Positions 34,042 through 45,659 of a stretch of 64,000 nt of DNA are shown here, one piece after another (position 1 is the stretch's first letter; every line of letters starts with the position of its first letter). This stretch comes from Pisaster brevispinus (Eukaryota; Echinodermata; Asteroidea; Forcipulatida; Asteriidae): contig JAMKCF010000002.1 in the NCBI GenBank assembly GCA_023634235.1, positions 12,402,591 through 12,466,590 of the forward strand, written 5' to 3'. The notes beneath the pieces are model-generated. The model was given only the letters and a program-made list of their open reading frames with translations, ran no database searches and had not been told where the DNA came from. Position numbers and translations under genes: made by a program.

Positions 34042-35781
34042 TTAGGGGGCTTGGCGGATACTCCCTTCTCTTAGGTTCCCAACAGTTTCCTTGTTGACGA
34101 TTCCAGCATAAAGAGTCTCCTCCTCTTTCGAGCTGACGATTCTTGGCGATCCTCGGGAAAGATTCAAGTCGGCGTAGATAAGCCCCTCGGCGTTCCTTAC
34201 TCTGGGGTCATCTTTAGCGGCTCCGTCTCCATCACGGTCTGCTGTTTGCTCTGGTGGTTCGGACTTGGCTTCGGTCCTGGTGTGCTTTCTGGATTTGGAG
34301 AGATGGTACGGCGTGACGTGGGGAGGTTTCTTCCCGGTGGGTGTTTGGCCGGTTTTGCTTCCCGCTACTGGTGCAGTCTTTACATCGGGGATGGTATCCC
34401 GTTGAATCTCATCTCTTCCCGCGTCCTTATCCGTGATTACACCACCCTTCGGCTCATCCTGTTCAGCTGCAATATTGGGGCGGCTTTTATCCACAAAACC
34501 ATACACTGGATCAAGACGACGTGGTTTATACCCACAGTCAAATGGTAGAGGTTCCTCCACAGACAGGGGTATGTCCTCACACACCTGGTCGCGATGAACG
34601 TCTACCCCCGGCTGCGAGTCCAATATGTGAGGCTCAAATGCCCCTTCCTCTCGTGTAGAACTCGTCGATGCCTTAGCACTCTCAGAGGCAGCATGCTTTG
34701 TCAGTTGAGTTTCTGCTAACTCAACGGCATCCACATCTCTCCTGTCACCATCTCGAGGATCGGGACGCTGAGATCGTGTCTTGTTTCGTCCTTTGAAGAC
34801 GAGACAGTAGATAAGACATACGATGAGGAGTATCAAGAAGACTGCACCCACACCCCCTCCAGCAAACAGGGCTGTGTTTCCGTTCACTGGATGGTCTATC
34901 CCGGGTTTAGGTCCCTGTTTGGTTTGGATGGATGGGTAGTGAGGTTGTGAATCATCCCCAAAGGTAACTGATGGAGCATCTGATCTGTCTTTGGTTGATG
35001 ATCTGGGGACAACAGAATCTCGATTAGTTGTTATAAGTTCGGGGTTGTCTGTGGATTTTTCGGGTACGATTGGTTTTGGTAGGATCTGGCGGCCGTTAAC
35101 TCGAATCATAAAGTTTTCACTTTTCTTGACCAATGTGTCTCCGCTGTACGTAGCACAAGTTACAGAAGTATCATCCAAACTTGCTTGTATATCATGAACT
35201 TCTAGAGTTTTACTGTCTGCGCCAAGCTCAAATTGCAAGGAATTTCTATTCCAATTTGTTATATCCATTCCGTTGAATTTCCATTTATATGTCAAATGAG
35301 CTCTTTTTGCTCCTTTAGTAAAACAATTAAAGACAACATTTTCTCCCTCAGTTATTTGGGAAGGATTTGTCTCAACCGTAATGTTGATCACTGATGGAAC
35401 AACGACAGCTGCGTTTACCGAATATACTGTCCTTAGTGATCCACCGGAGCGACTACTAATGCTGCATCTGTATTTGCGACTATCAGCAAGTTCAACTCCT
35501 CTGATAGTGAGAAGCCAATTGGAACCACCAGATATTGAAACCTTGCCTTTGAAATTCTCATAAACTAAGGCACATGAACTAATTTGTTCATATCTGTGGT
35601 TCATCAGACGATACCATCTAACCGTACACTGCTGATGTGTACACTTGTCAAAGTCAGTTGGACAAGTAAGAATCGCGTTAGTTCCTACTTCGGCCACGAC
35701 ATCCCTTGGTTGACCCGTGAGTTCACACGCTCTGCCTCCATAAGACAACAAAGAAAACACTGCGAAAGCTACGAGGAACAT
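34042..35781 (-). CDS. G8: long-tail two-Ig receptor with ITIM/ITSM tail (class B)
   Basis: Single-exon ORF of 579 aa. Signal peptide 1-18; Ig1 with Cys at 19, 40, 47, 52, 70 and 106 and the YEQISSC segment; Ig2 (Cys153, Trp167, Cys209). The stalk is full length and the uncharged span lies at about 305-328. Tail tyrosines: CGYKPR, PVYGFV, TPYHLS, LIYADL (Y536, ITIM) and TLYAGI (Y558, ITSM-like). The ectodomain is of the same class as short-tail G7 and G9, while span and tail match G1, G3 and G6, so G8 is a mosaic or the parent of one. Cytoplasmic SH2-phosphatase recruitment is inferred from the motifs. The ATG at 35781 is chosen because no upstream ATG extends the frame; the CRE is 105 bp upstream. 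Confidence 0.92.
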   Translation of the reverse strand: MFLVAFAVFSLLSYGGRACELTGQPRDVVAEVGTNAILTCPTDFDKCTHQQCTVRWYRLMNHRYEQISSCALVYENFKGKVSISGGSNWLLTIRGVELADSRKYRCSISSRSGGSLRTVYSVNAAVVVPSVINITVETNPSQITEGENVVFNCFTKGAKRAHLTYKWKFNGMDITNWNRNSLQFELGADSKTLEVHDIQASLDDTSVTCATYSGDTLVKKSENFMIRVNGRQILPKPIVPEKSTDNPELITTNRDSVVPRSSTKDRSDAPSVTFGDDSQPHYPSIQTKQGPKPGIDHPVNGNTALFAGGGVGAVFLILLIVCLIYCLVFKGRNKTRSQRPDPRDGDRRDVDAVELAETQLTKHAASESAKASTSSTREEGAFEPHILDSQPGVDVHRDQVCEDIPLSVEEPLPFDCGYKPRRLDPVYGFVDKSRPNIAAEQDEPKGGVITDKDAGRDEIQRDTIPDVKTAPVAGSKTGQTPTGKKPPHVTPYHLSKSRKHTRTEAKSEPPEQTADRDGDGAAKDDPRVRNAEGLIYADLNLSRGSPRIVSSKEEETLYAGIVNKETVGNLREGSIRQAP

Positions 35782-35885
35782 CTTCACTTGACGCTGTGTT
35801 AAAATCGTAAGAAGTTTTGAGTGTTTGTTGGCCTCAGAAATATCGAATTGTTGAACTCTTTGACCACTCGTTTCCACTATCGAAG

Positions 35886-35893
35886 TGACGTCA
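35886..35893. promoter_or_regulatory. CRE/ATF palindrome upstream of G8
   Basis: Perfect TGACGTCA exactly 105 bp from the ATG. Confidence 0.6.
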
Positions 35894-36589
35894 TCACACA
35901 ACAGGGGTCTTACATTAGTCAGATTAAATGAACTTAGCTTTACAGTGTTGTTTAATTAGTTGTATATCACTCTACAACTCCCGGTTTGACCGTGGCAAGA
36001 AACGTTCCTCGTGTCCAATGTTAAGGAAGCGTCAATGGTGATTTTTTTTATACAGTTTTTTGAGGGTTTTTTATGACATTTTTGATATCCGACTTCCCCG
36101 TCGAAAAGGAAATTATTAAATTGGATTAATGCCCCGACCCTCGGTAAAATCGAGCCAGTTATGAAAACAAAATCATAATGTTATAAAAGGGAAACCCAAA
36201 TCGGGGATTATTTGTTCCCACGTACACTGCTTTAAGGCTGCCTGGCCCATTTTGTCAAAAGATATTTTTATCTGAAAGAATTTTAACTGATGATGTTGTT
36301 TCAAGAACAGAAAACATACACAAATTTCCGCATATGCCGCGGACATTGCACAAAACACATGTAACATCCACTCCATTTAATACATGGCTGATGGATGTGA
36401 TTTAATGTCGGGGTCCCTAAATTAATTCTTTGTTAATTTTTAAAATCCTGCGATGCCGCGCACCTGTCAAATACCACACGACTGCCGTTGGTTACTGCAG
36501 CGTGCAGTACGTTGTAAATTACTCATTTGGAATGTTGATTTTCAACAGCTATTAATTTTTGTTAATTATTATGTTTTAAAACTGTAAAA

Positions 36590-36800
36590 TCGTAGCCTAT
36601 AAAGATATCATTGTCTGAAGGGTCGTAGACCTGATTGTGCCTGTCTGAAGATAGAAATTGTAGGGTTTCACCTAATTTTGCAAAAACACTTTTGCAAAAA
36701 AACCAGTAGGCCATCGGAGGGGTACCACTTATCATCGGCAAGTTGGATCTTGTAATACCTTAAATGAAAGCTTGTAAGTTTGTCGAATCTATACCAACAG
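36590..36800. repeat. Segment shared by the 5' flanks of G8, G9 and G12
   Basis: Contains GGCCATCGGAGGGGTACCAC and the CATCGGCAA-TTGGATCT words. Recurs at about 42478-42660 and 63588-63785 only, in each case in the far 5' flank of a class B gene. Confidence 0.75.
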
Positions 36801-36904
36801 AAAATTAAAATGTTAAAATTTCCAGTTAAACTGGCCAGAACTGAACATCTTCAATGTATATATATGAAATAACATCGCGTACTTTAACGATCATTGCGAA
36901 CGAG

Positions 36905-37070
36905 ATTTGCAACAAGTAGGATTTGAAACTTTGCATGGTGGAAGTATAAAAAAGTGAGGCTTGCGGTAACACCATGTGGAAATCTCTTTTGAGTAGTGTA
37001 GGTTCTGAAAAGAACCGGTGGTTAACAATTCAACGTTTCGATCAGTATGCTCTGATCGTCTCCTGAAGAC
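36905..37070. other. Unique fragment with GATCAG-TATGCT-CTGATC palindrome
   Basis: This stretch occurs once in the window, between GAGATTTGCAA and TATGACGCGG, where sister modules carry about 1 kb of other sequence. It holds a near-palindrome GATCAGTATGCTCTGATC at 37040-37057. Probably a fragment of a dispersed repeat, but I cannot name it. Confidence 0.5.
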
Positions 37071-37480
37071 TATGACGCGGTAACACAAACAAACGCACAA
37101 CAACGCTTCACCAACAATGAATGAAACGCTTCACCAATGACTGAAGCTCAAACAGTTTCTGGTTGGGGTCGCTCAAAAAAGTACGCCCCTTGTGAACTTT
37201 GTCACGATGATGGAAGGGATTTGGTCGTAAAGTTAGTGTCTTGGTTGATACACCTAGAAAAACCACAATGATTGGATGATTTTCATATGGCATAGAGAGA
37301 CAAGGAATGTACTTTTTTCCAATCTCTTTTAATTGCTTCAATCATCCGTAGACACTCCAGTTTGCCAGAGTACCCTGACTCCAACAACATTATCCTTATT
37401 GGACAAGCTTTTGGGACCTTTCCTTTATTAGAAGTGTAAGGCCTAGCTGAATGGACCCTAGTGACACCCCTATAAGACCA

Positions 37481-37762
37481 GGGGACAATTTCATAGCTCT
37501 GCATAACGGTAAGCATGTTTGTGTGCTTACTATAGCAGAAAAATAACTTAACCGTAAGCGTATTTCACAGGTAAGCAAGACAATTTGGCAGCCATCTTGC
37601 GCGTTCATCATGGATTTGCTTTCTTACGTCATTCATTTTCATACAGTAAGCTGCGGAAGGTTAGCATGCCTTTTCGTGTGCTTACAGTTAGCAGGGCTAT
37701 GAAATGGAAATCACACAGTAAGCACAAAATCGGCCGGTAACCAGCTCTATGAAAATGGGCCC
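37481..37762. mobile_element. Foldback MITE, family 2, copy c
   Basis: Left end GGGGACAATTTCATAGCTCT, right end CTATGAAAATGGGCCC; interior GTAAGCAC words. Same insertion point as copies a, b, d and e. Confidence 0.75.
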
Positions 37763-38400
37763 AGTACCGACAGAAAACTCACACAACCAAACTTCTTTCA
37801 CAATATGTTATTAATTTCGTTGAGTATGCCAATCTGATTCAGATGTAGTATAATCTAGTAAACAACATGACATTTATACAATGAAAGTAACTTGCCAAAA
37901 ACAGTTCTCCGTCAGTGTCAAGTCGGCCCCTGACAGGTGACTCGACAAAAACCCACCAGAAACGTGGACCGTGCCGCAGCCTCGTCGCAGTCGGCAGGCT
38001 CACTGAGTCACCCCATGAGGGTGTTACGGGAACCCATGGAAATCCGTTACATACGTTCAACCAAAAATCACAAAAACTCAATTTTTTTTAGTATAGCATC
38101 AAAAGAAGCTCATTCTGGAATTTGAAGAGAACATTGACTCTGTGAAAGGGAACTTTTGCAAGATAGTTGTTTAACAAAATGAACGAGAAAAAAACACTGA
38201 AAATTGCTTCTAGTTGTTACCCTACAGCAGGGTGTTTCTCACTCATCTTTTTCTTAAGCCTTTGAGGAAGATTATTGTATATGATTAAAACATATAAAGG
38301 CCATTATTTCTTTCTTTATAATAATAAAAAATGATAACAACAGTTTGTTTACACATAAAATTAACACAAAAATGTACGAAGTAAACAAAACAAAAAATAA

Positions 38401-39740
38401 TGATTGGTAATTGGATAAAAAAGCACCATTGTATGATTTCTTTAGTTTGAAAGCTTACTGGTTATGTAAAACAGACATCAATCTTTTTTCTTCTTTTTTC
38501 TGTGAAATATTTTCCTCATAAATAATCGAGAAACTGTACATGAAAACCTTTAAACAAATGTAACAGTTGATTTCGGTTGTTCACAACCAAAATTAAGAAC
38601 TCTGTGCTTACATGCAGAAAACTGTGCATAGTTTTTCACTATTTCCTCCCAACTCACACAACGGATTAATTAAGGCCAAATTTTCACAGGTTTAATGTTC
38701 CCTGTATATCGTTGATCATACAAAACATGAACACTGTCCGCGACTATTTTGTCAGCTCTACCAATCATCTATAATACCATGAACACCCAACTCGAAAATT
38801 TTGTTAGTGCTGTATTTGGTTGTCATGCCAGAAAAGCTTGTAACTTTCTCTCTCTAGTTAATTAAACTATTGCTAAGAAATACACTGACCTAAGTATCAC
38901 TACTTTATTTACAAGAACATTCTAATAACACATCTTTGAATTTTTTGAAGCATTCCATTATTGAAATCCATCAATTCACCGCTTAAATAATTTCATTAAT
39001 TTAATATTTATGTCACTAGATGGATGTGACTGTAAACGCTGTTACAGCCAACTTGGGATGTTAAGGAATTTAAAGAAGAAAGCATAGGATTATTTATGAT
39101 TGGTAACTGGACAAAAAAACGCCATTATTTTATTTTAGTTTAAAAGCTTACTGGTTATGTAATTCATACAAGAACCATTTTTTGTGTCAAATGAATTCAG
39201 AATCTATCGAGAAAATGTACATAATTTAACAGCTGATTTCGGTTGTTCACAACCAAAATTAAGGACTATGTGTTTACATGCAACAAACTGTGAGTTGTTT
39301 TTCACTATATTTTTCTCCTGACTCACACAACGGATTACTCCCAAAAATTCACAGGTTTGTTATTTCATGTATGTGGTTGATCACACAAAACATGAAGGCT
39401 GCTTGTGACTATTTCGTCAGCTCTACCAGTCCTGTATAACACCCTGAACACCCGACCCAAACATGCATTCAATTTGTATTGGTTGTCGTGCCAGAAAAGC
39501 TTGTAACTGTCTCTCTCTAGTTAAAATGTTGCTAAGAAAGACTCTGACTTAAATATCACTACTTTATGTACAAGAAAATTCTAACAACACATGTTTGACT
39601 TTTCTAAGCATTCCAGCATTGAAACCCATCAATTCACCGCTTGAATAATGTCAATTTTTTAATATCCATGTAGATGGATCTGACTGTAAACGCTGACAGC
39701 CAACTTTAAATGTTAAGGAATTTCAAGAAGAAAGCATAGC
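38401..39740. repeat. Tandem pair of ~690-bp short-tail 3' units (before G9)
   Basis: Units 38401-39096 and 39097-about 39740, matching the pairs at 29750 and 46591 in order and sequence, so the tandem pair predates duplication of these three cassettes. Confidence 0.75.
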
Positions 39741-39891
39741 ATATATAGTGATGGCAAAATAGAAAGTTATTATACAAACTTTGTGCAAAATCATTCTAAA
39801 TGGTTTTATTTTAAATATCAAGTAAAAAACAAAACCACAAGGGAAACTGACTGGGTTTGTTTTAAATAGTTTGAGATTGAAAAAGACAAAT

Positions 39892-39964
39892 TGGTTAAAG
39901 CCGGATTTGAACCAACGACCTCCGGATTTACATTCTGGCGCTCTACCAACTGAGCTATCATAGT
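39892..39964 (-). tRNA. tRNA-Tyr(GUA)-like pseudogene downstream of G9
   Basis: The loop ATGTAAA keeps T33 with anticodon GTA; no intron; acceptor strands unpaired. 345 bp past the G9 stop. Confidence 0.7.
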
Positions 39965-40308
39965 TGGTGGTATCTCTATGTTGTCAATATTTTTGTTCGG
40001 GATGCTAGTCAAAAGTCATAGTTATAGTTTAATCACTATTTAATCTTTTTTTTTTCTTTTTACAATTGACTATATAGTGTTTTGTCATCCTTATATCAAC
40101 CATCTGTGCTCAAGCTAACCCCCCGAACTCCATGTCAGCTTCCCGACAATTGATCCCCTTCGCTATCTTCAGTCTACTCTTCGTTCCTTACCGTTCTCTC
40201 CATAGCAACTTGCCATATGACTGCTTCTGTTTCACAAAACTTAGTTTTGTGTCTTATAACCTTTGTCCATATAAGCTATTATTATACACTGGAACGGGAC
40301 GTCTGGGT

Positions 40309-41547
40309 TTACAACACCTCTACGTAGTGGTGCATGTCATCACTCCCACGGTCGCGCTGAGTTTTCACCTGTTTCTGCGAGTGGAATCGGTGTGGCCTGA
40401 TTGACTCATTCCCTGCTGCTGTAGAACTCGTCGATGCCTTAGCACTCTCAGAAGCAGCATGCTTGTTCGGTTGAGTTTCTGCTAATTCAACGGCACCCGC
40501 ATCTCTCCTCGTACCACCTTGAGACGTGAGGCCTTCAGACTTTGTCTTGCCTCGGAAGACGAGCCAGTAGACAAGGATTGCAATGTCGAGAATCAAGAAG
40601 ACGGCAGCCACGCCCACTCCTATGAAGTGCACTGAGTTTCCGCTTCCAAGATGGTCAATCCCCGGATCAGGTTCATGTTTGGTTTGGATTGATGGGGAAT
40701 GAGGTTGTGAATCACCCTTCATGGTCACTGCTGGTGGTGCACGTGATCTGTTATGTTCGGTTGATGAACCATGGATAATAGAGTTTCGATTAGTTATTGT
40801 AAGATCGGGGTTAATAGTGGATTTGGCGGGTACGATTGGTTTAGATGGGATTTGGCGGCTGTGAACTCGAATCATAAATTTTTCACTTTTCTTGACTAAT
40901 GTGTCTCCGCTGTACGCAGCACAAGTTACATTTGTACCATCCCGATTTGTTTGTATATTTTGAACTTCTAGAGTTTTACTGTATGTGCCAAGCTCATAGT
41001 GAAAGGAAGTCGTATCCCAATTTGTTATATCGATTCCGTTGAATTTCCATGTATGTGTCAAATGGGCTCCTTTCACTCCTCTTGTAAAACAACTAAAGAC
41101 AACATTTTCCCCCTCAGTTATTTGGGAAGGATTTGTCTCAACCGTAATGTTGATCACTGATGGAATAACGATAGTTGCGATTTCAGATGCTACATTTTTT
41201 GCCGATTCCTTAAAGCGACTACTAATCTTGCATCTGTATTTGCGACGATCAGCTAGCTCAACTCCGCCGATAGTGAGAGACCAGTTGGAACCACCAGATA
41301 TTGAAAACCTGTCTGATAAATCCTCATACACTGAGGTACATGAACTAATCAGTTCATATTTGTGGTTCATCAGACGATACCAAGAAACCGTACACTCCTC
41401 GTGTGTACACCCGCCAAAGTCAGTTGGACAAGTAAGAATCGCGTTAGTTCCCACTTCGGCCACGACATCCCTTGGCTGACCCGTGAGTTCACACGCTCTG
41501 CCTCCATAAGACAACAAAGAAAACACTGCGAAAGCTACGAGGAACAT
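40309..41547 (-). CDS. G9: short-tail two-Ig receptor with Asp in the span (class B)
   Basis: Single-exon ORF of 412 aa. Signal peptide 1-18; Ig1 with Cys at 19, 40, 47, 52, 70 and 106 and Trp56; Ig2 with Cys153, Trp167 and Cys209. Stalk about 231-303 with PHSPSIQTK. The span at about 306-331 carries Asp321, followed by a basic FRGKTK stop-transfer. The tail runs to SDDMHHYVEVL with Y408. Its ectodomain closely matches long-tail G8 and G12, so G9 is the clearest short-tail partner of a paired set. The tail has no canonical ITIM: the residue at -2 from Y408 is His. The ATG at 41547 is set by the signal peptide and by the CRE 105 bp upstream. Signalling polarity is inferred. Confidence 0.92.
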   Translation of the reverse strand: MFLVAFAVFSLLSYGGRACELTGQPRDVVAEVGTNAILTCPTDFGGCTHEECTVSWYRLMNHKYELISSCTSVYEDLSDRFSISGGSNWSLTIGGVELADRRKYRCKISSRFKESAKNVASEIATIVIPSVINITVETNPSQITEGENVVFSCFTRGVKGAHLTHTWKFNGIDITNWDTTSFHYELGTYSKTLEVQNIQTNRDGTNVTCAAYSGDTLVKKSEKFMIRVHSRQIPSKPIVPAKSTINPDLTITNRNSIIHGSSTEHNRSRAPPAVTMKGDSQPHSPSIQTKHEPDPGIDHLGSGNSVHFIGVGVAAVFLILDIAILVYWLVFRGKTKSEGLTSQGGTRRDAGAVELAETQPNKHAASESAKASTSSTAAGNESIRPHRFHSQKQVKTQRDRGSDDMHHYVEVL

Positions 41548-41651
41548 CTTCACTTGACGCTGTGTTAAACTCGTAAGAAGTTGTGAGTGTTTGTTGGCCT
41601 CAGAAATATCGAATTGTTGAACTCTTTGACCACTCGTTTCCACTATCGAAG

Positions 41652-41659
41652 TGACGTCA
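41652..41659. promoter_or_regulatory. CRE/ATF palindrome upstream of G9
   Basis: Perfect TGACGTCA exactly 105 bp from the ATG. Confidence 0.6.
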
Positions 41660-43236
41660 TCACACAACAGAGGTCTTAAATTAGACAGATTAAATGAGCT
41701 TAGCTTTACAGTGTTTAATCAATTGTAAAAAAAATTCTACAACTCACGGTTCCTCACGTCCAATGTTAAGGAAGCATCAATGGTGATTTGTTTTATACAG
41801 ATTTTTGAGTTTACTTAATAACATTTTTTATATCTGACTTCCCCGTCGAAAAGGAAATCCTTAAATTGGTTCAATGCCCCGCCTCTCGGTAAAATCGAGC
41901 CAGTTATGGCAACACAATCATATCGTTTTTAAAGGTAAACCCAAAATCGTTGTTTTGGAGAGAACATTATTTGGTATCCTCATAGTTTTTCAATAAATCA
42001 CACAATGTGCGAGTCCTGTCAGTATTCAAACATTTGGGGGATTATTTTTCCCCCACGTACACTGCTTTAAGGTTGCATGGCCCAGTTTGTCAAACGATCT
42101 TTTTATCTGAAAGAATTTTGACTAATGATGTTGCTTCAAGAAGAAAAACATACAAAACCTTCCGCATATGCCGCGGACATTGGATGTATGTTGGATTGGA
42201 TTGGATGGATGTGTTTAAATGTCGGGTCCCTAAATTAATTCTTTGTTAGTTTTTAAAACCCTGCGATGCCGACCACCTGTCAACTACCATACGACTGCCG
42301 TTGGTTACTGCAGCGTGCAGCACGTTGTGAATTAATAGTTTGCAATGTTGATTTCATACTTCTTTTTCAACAGCTATATATTGTTATTTTTTTTTTTTTT
42401 TTACACTGTGAAACTGTAGCCTATATAAGTGTTTTCTTACTGGAGATTCCGAGTGCATCAGTCATATTATTGTCTAAAGGGTCGTAGACCATAATTGTGC
42501 CTGTCTGAATATGGAACTTGTGGGGTTTCACCTGTTATTGCAAAAACACTTAAGAGTAATTAACTTAAATACGTTTTCGGCTGCAGTAACCGGTAGGCCA
42601 TCGGAGGGGTACCACTTATCATCGGCAAATTGGATCTAAAGGTGGTCGAATCTATACTAACAGACAATTAAAATGTTAAAATTTCCAGTTAAACTGGCCA
42701 GAACTGTACATCTTCAATGTATATAAATGAAATAACATCGCGCACTTTAACAATCATTGCGCACGAGATATGCAATGTTCATCATCTATCTACAGTTGAT
42801 GCTTGTCAGGGACTTCGTGCACATTTGAATCGGGCTTTTAATAATATTAAAGTAAAACATTTTGTAAAATGTGTCGGTGCACTCTTTTTCAGAATCAAAA
42901 TAATTTGCAAAGAAACAAAGTATCCGAAAGACCGTATGTGTTTTTCAGGAAATTTGCGTCTTTTTCCGCTTTCTTTTTGTAAGTGAGGTCTTTATAGCTG
43001 ACTGCTCATTAGTGATTTTAGAAGGTCACAATTCTACATCGAATTTGACAGTAAATTTACAGAAACATTTGAACATTCTCTAGTAGGAACTATTACCAGT
43101 GAGGTCCCGAATTGAAAGTATTCCTGGAGGGCTCATCTTCACAAAGAGATCTTAACTGCAAATCACTCTTGGGCCTAATTAGCTAAGCAATTATGTGATA
43201 TCAAAACAAATCTCTTTGGTGATCCTAACAACTTAT

Positions 43237-44014
43237 TGTTGTGGTCACAGTTTGTGTACCTTCTGTTTTCTTTTGGAATTCCTTTCAGCCACATTATTGC
43301 CTAGAGGAACATTCCTAGTTTAGCTGTTCCTTTCTGCTGGATTGTTCTCGGCTGGCTGAATTCCTAAGTTCTTTCATTACTTTCAGCCACATGGTCGCAT
43401 TTGATTTAACTCTAATGCGTGTATATAATGCATTGTATGCCCACGCTGCGGCCTCCTTCGACTCAGACTCGGGATGGGATGCTGACCGGCCAGCCCACGG
43501 AAATTGACGGCGCTACTACCACCACTGACAGGACGACACTTGGGCGTGGTCGCTGGCTGCATGCTGTGTTCTGGCTGGGGGGGGGGGGCTCGCTTGGTCT
43601 GACAAGATGTCCCGCCGTGAAGGCTACCCACTACCCCGCTCCTTGTGACTGTGTGGTTGGCGCCGGACTCCCCATTCCCGAGTCCTGAGTTGGTTGAGCA
43701 GGCGGCATTTATTTACGGTATTTTCCAATCTCTAATTTGGCCAAATATTACTATTCGTTTATGCATACCAAATCGCTTTAACTCATGCTTTTCATTATTT
43801 ACCGATTGTAAGTTTTCTTGAATCGCTTTTGCTGTTTGTAAATAAATTCATATATTTGTTATTTGTGACTATTTACAACGTCTGGATCTGTACCACTTTG
43901 TTTGTTGCTGGTTTTCCCGTTCATCGTCATTTAGTTATTCCCATTTGTGTAACATCGCTGTCGTGCGAATCGCCTCAGTTGGTAAAACTCCAAATGAGTT
44001 GGTCGTACGTAACA
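43237..44014 (+). mobile_element. Solo LTR, 778 bp
   Basis: Begins TGTTGTGG and ends CGTAACA (TG...CA). It is flanked by TTAT at 43233-43236 and 44015-44018; the unoccupied equivalent (CAACTCATCCATAAACG) is at 52528. Inside are a TATA-like TATATAA at 43422-43428 and AATAAA at 43841-43846, in plus orientation. No internal retrotransposon genes or second LTR are present, so it is a recombined remnant. A poly-G run lies at about 43579. Confidence 0.82.
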
Positions 44015-45270
44015 TTATCCATAAACGATAAATCATTGGTGCTTTGTGAAATCGACCCCACTGGTACCCAACATAGGCGGTTCACGACACTATGATCACT
44101 GACGCAATGCTCTAAATAGTTGTCACATCAACATCAACTTAATGAATGTGTTTAAAGAGATTGCTACCTCCCTCGAGAGACACATCATGATAAATTAGGA
44201 TGATCGATTTTCAAAGTGCTACCCAAAGGTAAAAAAGGGCACCCATGTCCCAGACAATCTTTCTTCCCTCTTCCAAGATAACAATCTTTGCACTCACTCC
44301 TCCTCCCAAGTGTGAGTAAATGCGAAGCAAAACTTCCCATTATTTCGAGACCAACAGTGGCCTTGTATATGACGGCCCTCACAAGGAACAACTTTGGAGA
44401 AAAATTCACTGACCGCAACAACTTCTTAGAGCTATCCGCAAAAACGATCCCGTGTCAATGTCATGCCAAAACATGTCCGCCGCTGCCAAAATGGTGTCCA
44501 CTCATTAGCATACTTCGATCTAATTGGTCATGCTTGTGTGACGTCATATTGTTAACGGCGCTAAGCCAAACAGCGCCCTGCGTCCACTGCGCATGCTCAG
44601 TCGAAATTTGGGCATCGGACACTTTTTGGCAAGACACCGGTGACTAGAATAGGTCTTGTCGACAGTCGTTTACAACTCAAATGTTTTTCCACGTAATGGA
44701 TTTGATCAAAACTATCGGATTGGATTAAAGGCTCTACTTTGGCATTACGTAAATTCTTTTAAAAATAATTCATTATTCAATTTTTTTTTTTTTTTTAATT
44801 CTTTTTTTTTAACTAAAGTCTAACCGAACTAACAATTAGGTTTGATTTGGTCGGAACAGCAATGCACAGTAACACAGACGATCGCGCAAAAACCTTCACC
44901 AACAATGAATGAAACGCTTCACCAATGACTGAAGCTCAAACAGTTTCTGGTCGGGGTCGCTCAAAAAATACGCCCCTGGTGAACTTTGTCACGAAGATGG
45001 AAGTGATTTGGTGGTGAAGTTGGTGTCGTGGTTGGTGGAACAAGAAAAACCACAGTGATCGGATGATTTTCTTATGGCCTAGACAGACATAGCATGTACT
45101 ACTTTCCTGTCTCTTTAATTTTCTTCAATCATTCTATAGACACTCCGGTTTGCCAGAGTACCCTGACTCCAACAGCATTATCCTTATTGGACGAGGTTTT
45201 GGGACCTTTCCTTTATTAGAAGTGTTAGGCCTAGCTTAATGGACACTAGTGACACCCCCATCTCAGACAA

Positions 45271-45553
45271 GGGGCCAATTTTATAGCGCTGCATAATGGT
45301 AAGCATATTTTTGTGTTCCTAAAGCAGAAAAATAGCTGAAGTGTAAACGTATTTCAAAGGTTAGCAAGACAATTAGGCAGCAATCTTGCGCGTTCGCCTT
45401 GGATTTGCTTTGTTATTACGTCATTCATTTTTATACAGTAAGCTCCGGAAGGTTAGCATGCCTTTTCGTGTGCTTATGGTTAGCAGCGCTATGAAATGGA
45501 AAGCACACAGTCAGCACAAAATCGGCCGTTAAGCAGCTCTATAAAATTGAGCC
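45271..45553. mobile_element. Foldback MITE, family 2, copy d
   Basis: Left end GGGGCCAATTTTATAGCGCT, right end AGCTCTATAAAATTGAGCCC; same insertion point as other copies. Confidence 0.75.
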
Positions 45554-45659
45554 CAGTACCGACAGGAAACTCACACAATCAAAATTCTTTCACAATATGT
45601 TATTAATTTTGTTGAGTATGCCAATCTGATTCAGATTTAGTATAATCTAGTAAACAACA

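Larger units (their letters stand above)
35782..40308. other. Intergenic module between G8 and G9
   Basis: No gene is seen. In order: G8 promoter; a segment found only upstream of G8, G9 and G12 (about 36590-36800); a unique fragment (36905-37070) replacing about 1 kb of the usual block; repeat block; MITE (37481-37762); GC-rich block (about 37920-38045); two tandem 3' units (38401-39740); tRNA-like sequence; G9 3' flank. Confidence 0.75.

Noticed and set aside
34042..35901. Longer N-termini for G7, G8, G9, G11 and G12 starting 30-40 residues upstream of MFLVA
   Set aside because: The upstream frame is open but begins only at non-ATG codons and runs through the CRE. The signal peptide starts at the ATG, so the extra residues are taken as 5' untranslated sequence.
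43383..43688. ORFs of 82-89 aa inside the 43.2-kb LTR
   Set aside because: They lie within a solo LTR, overlap on opposite strands and resemble no known protein.
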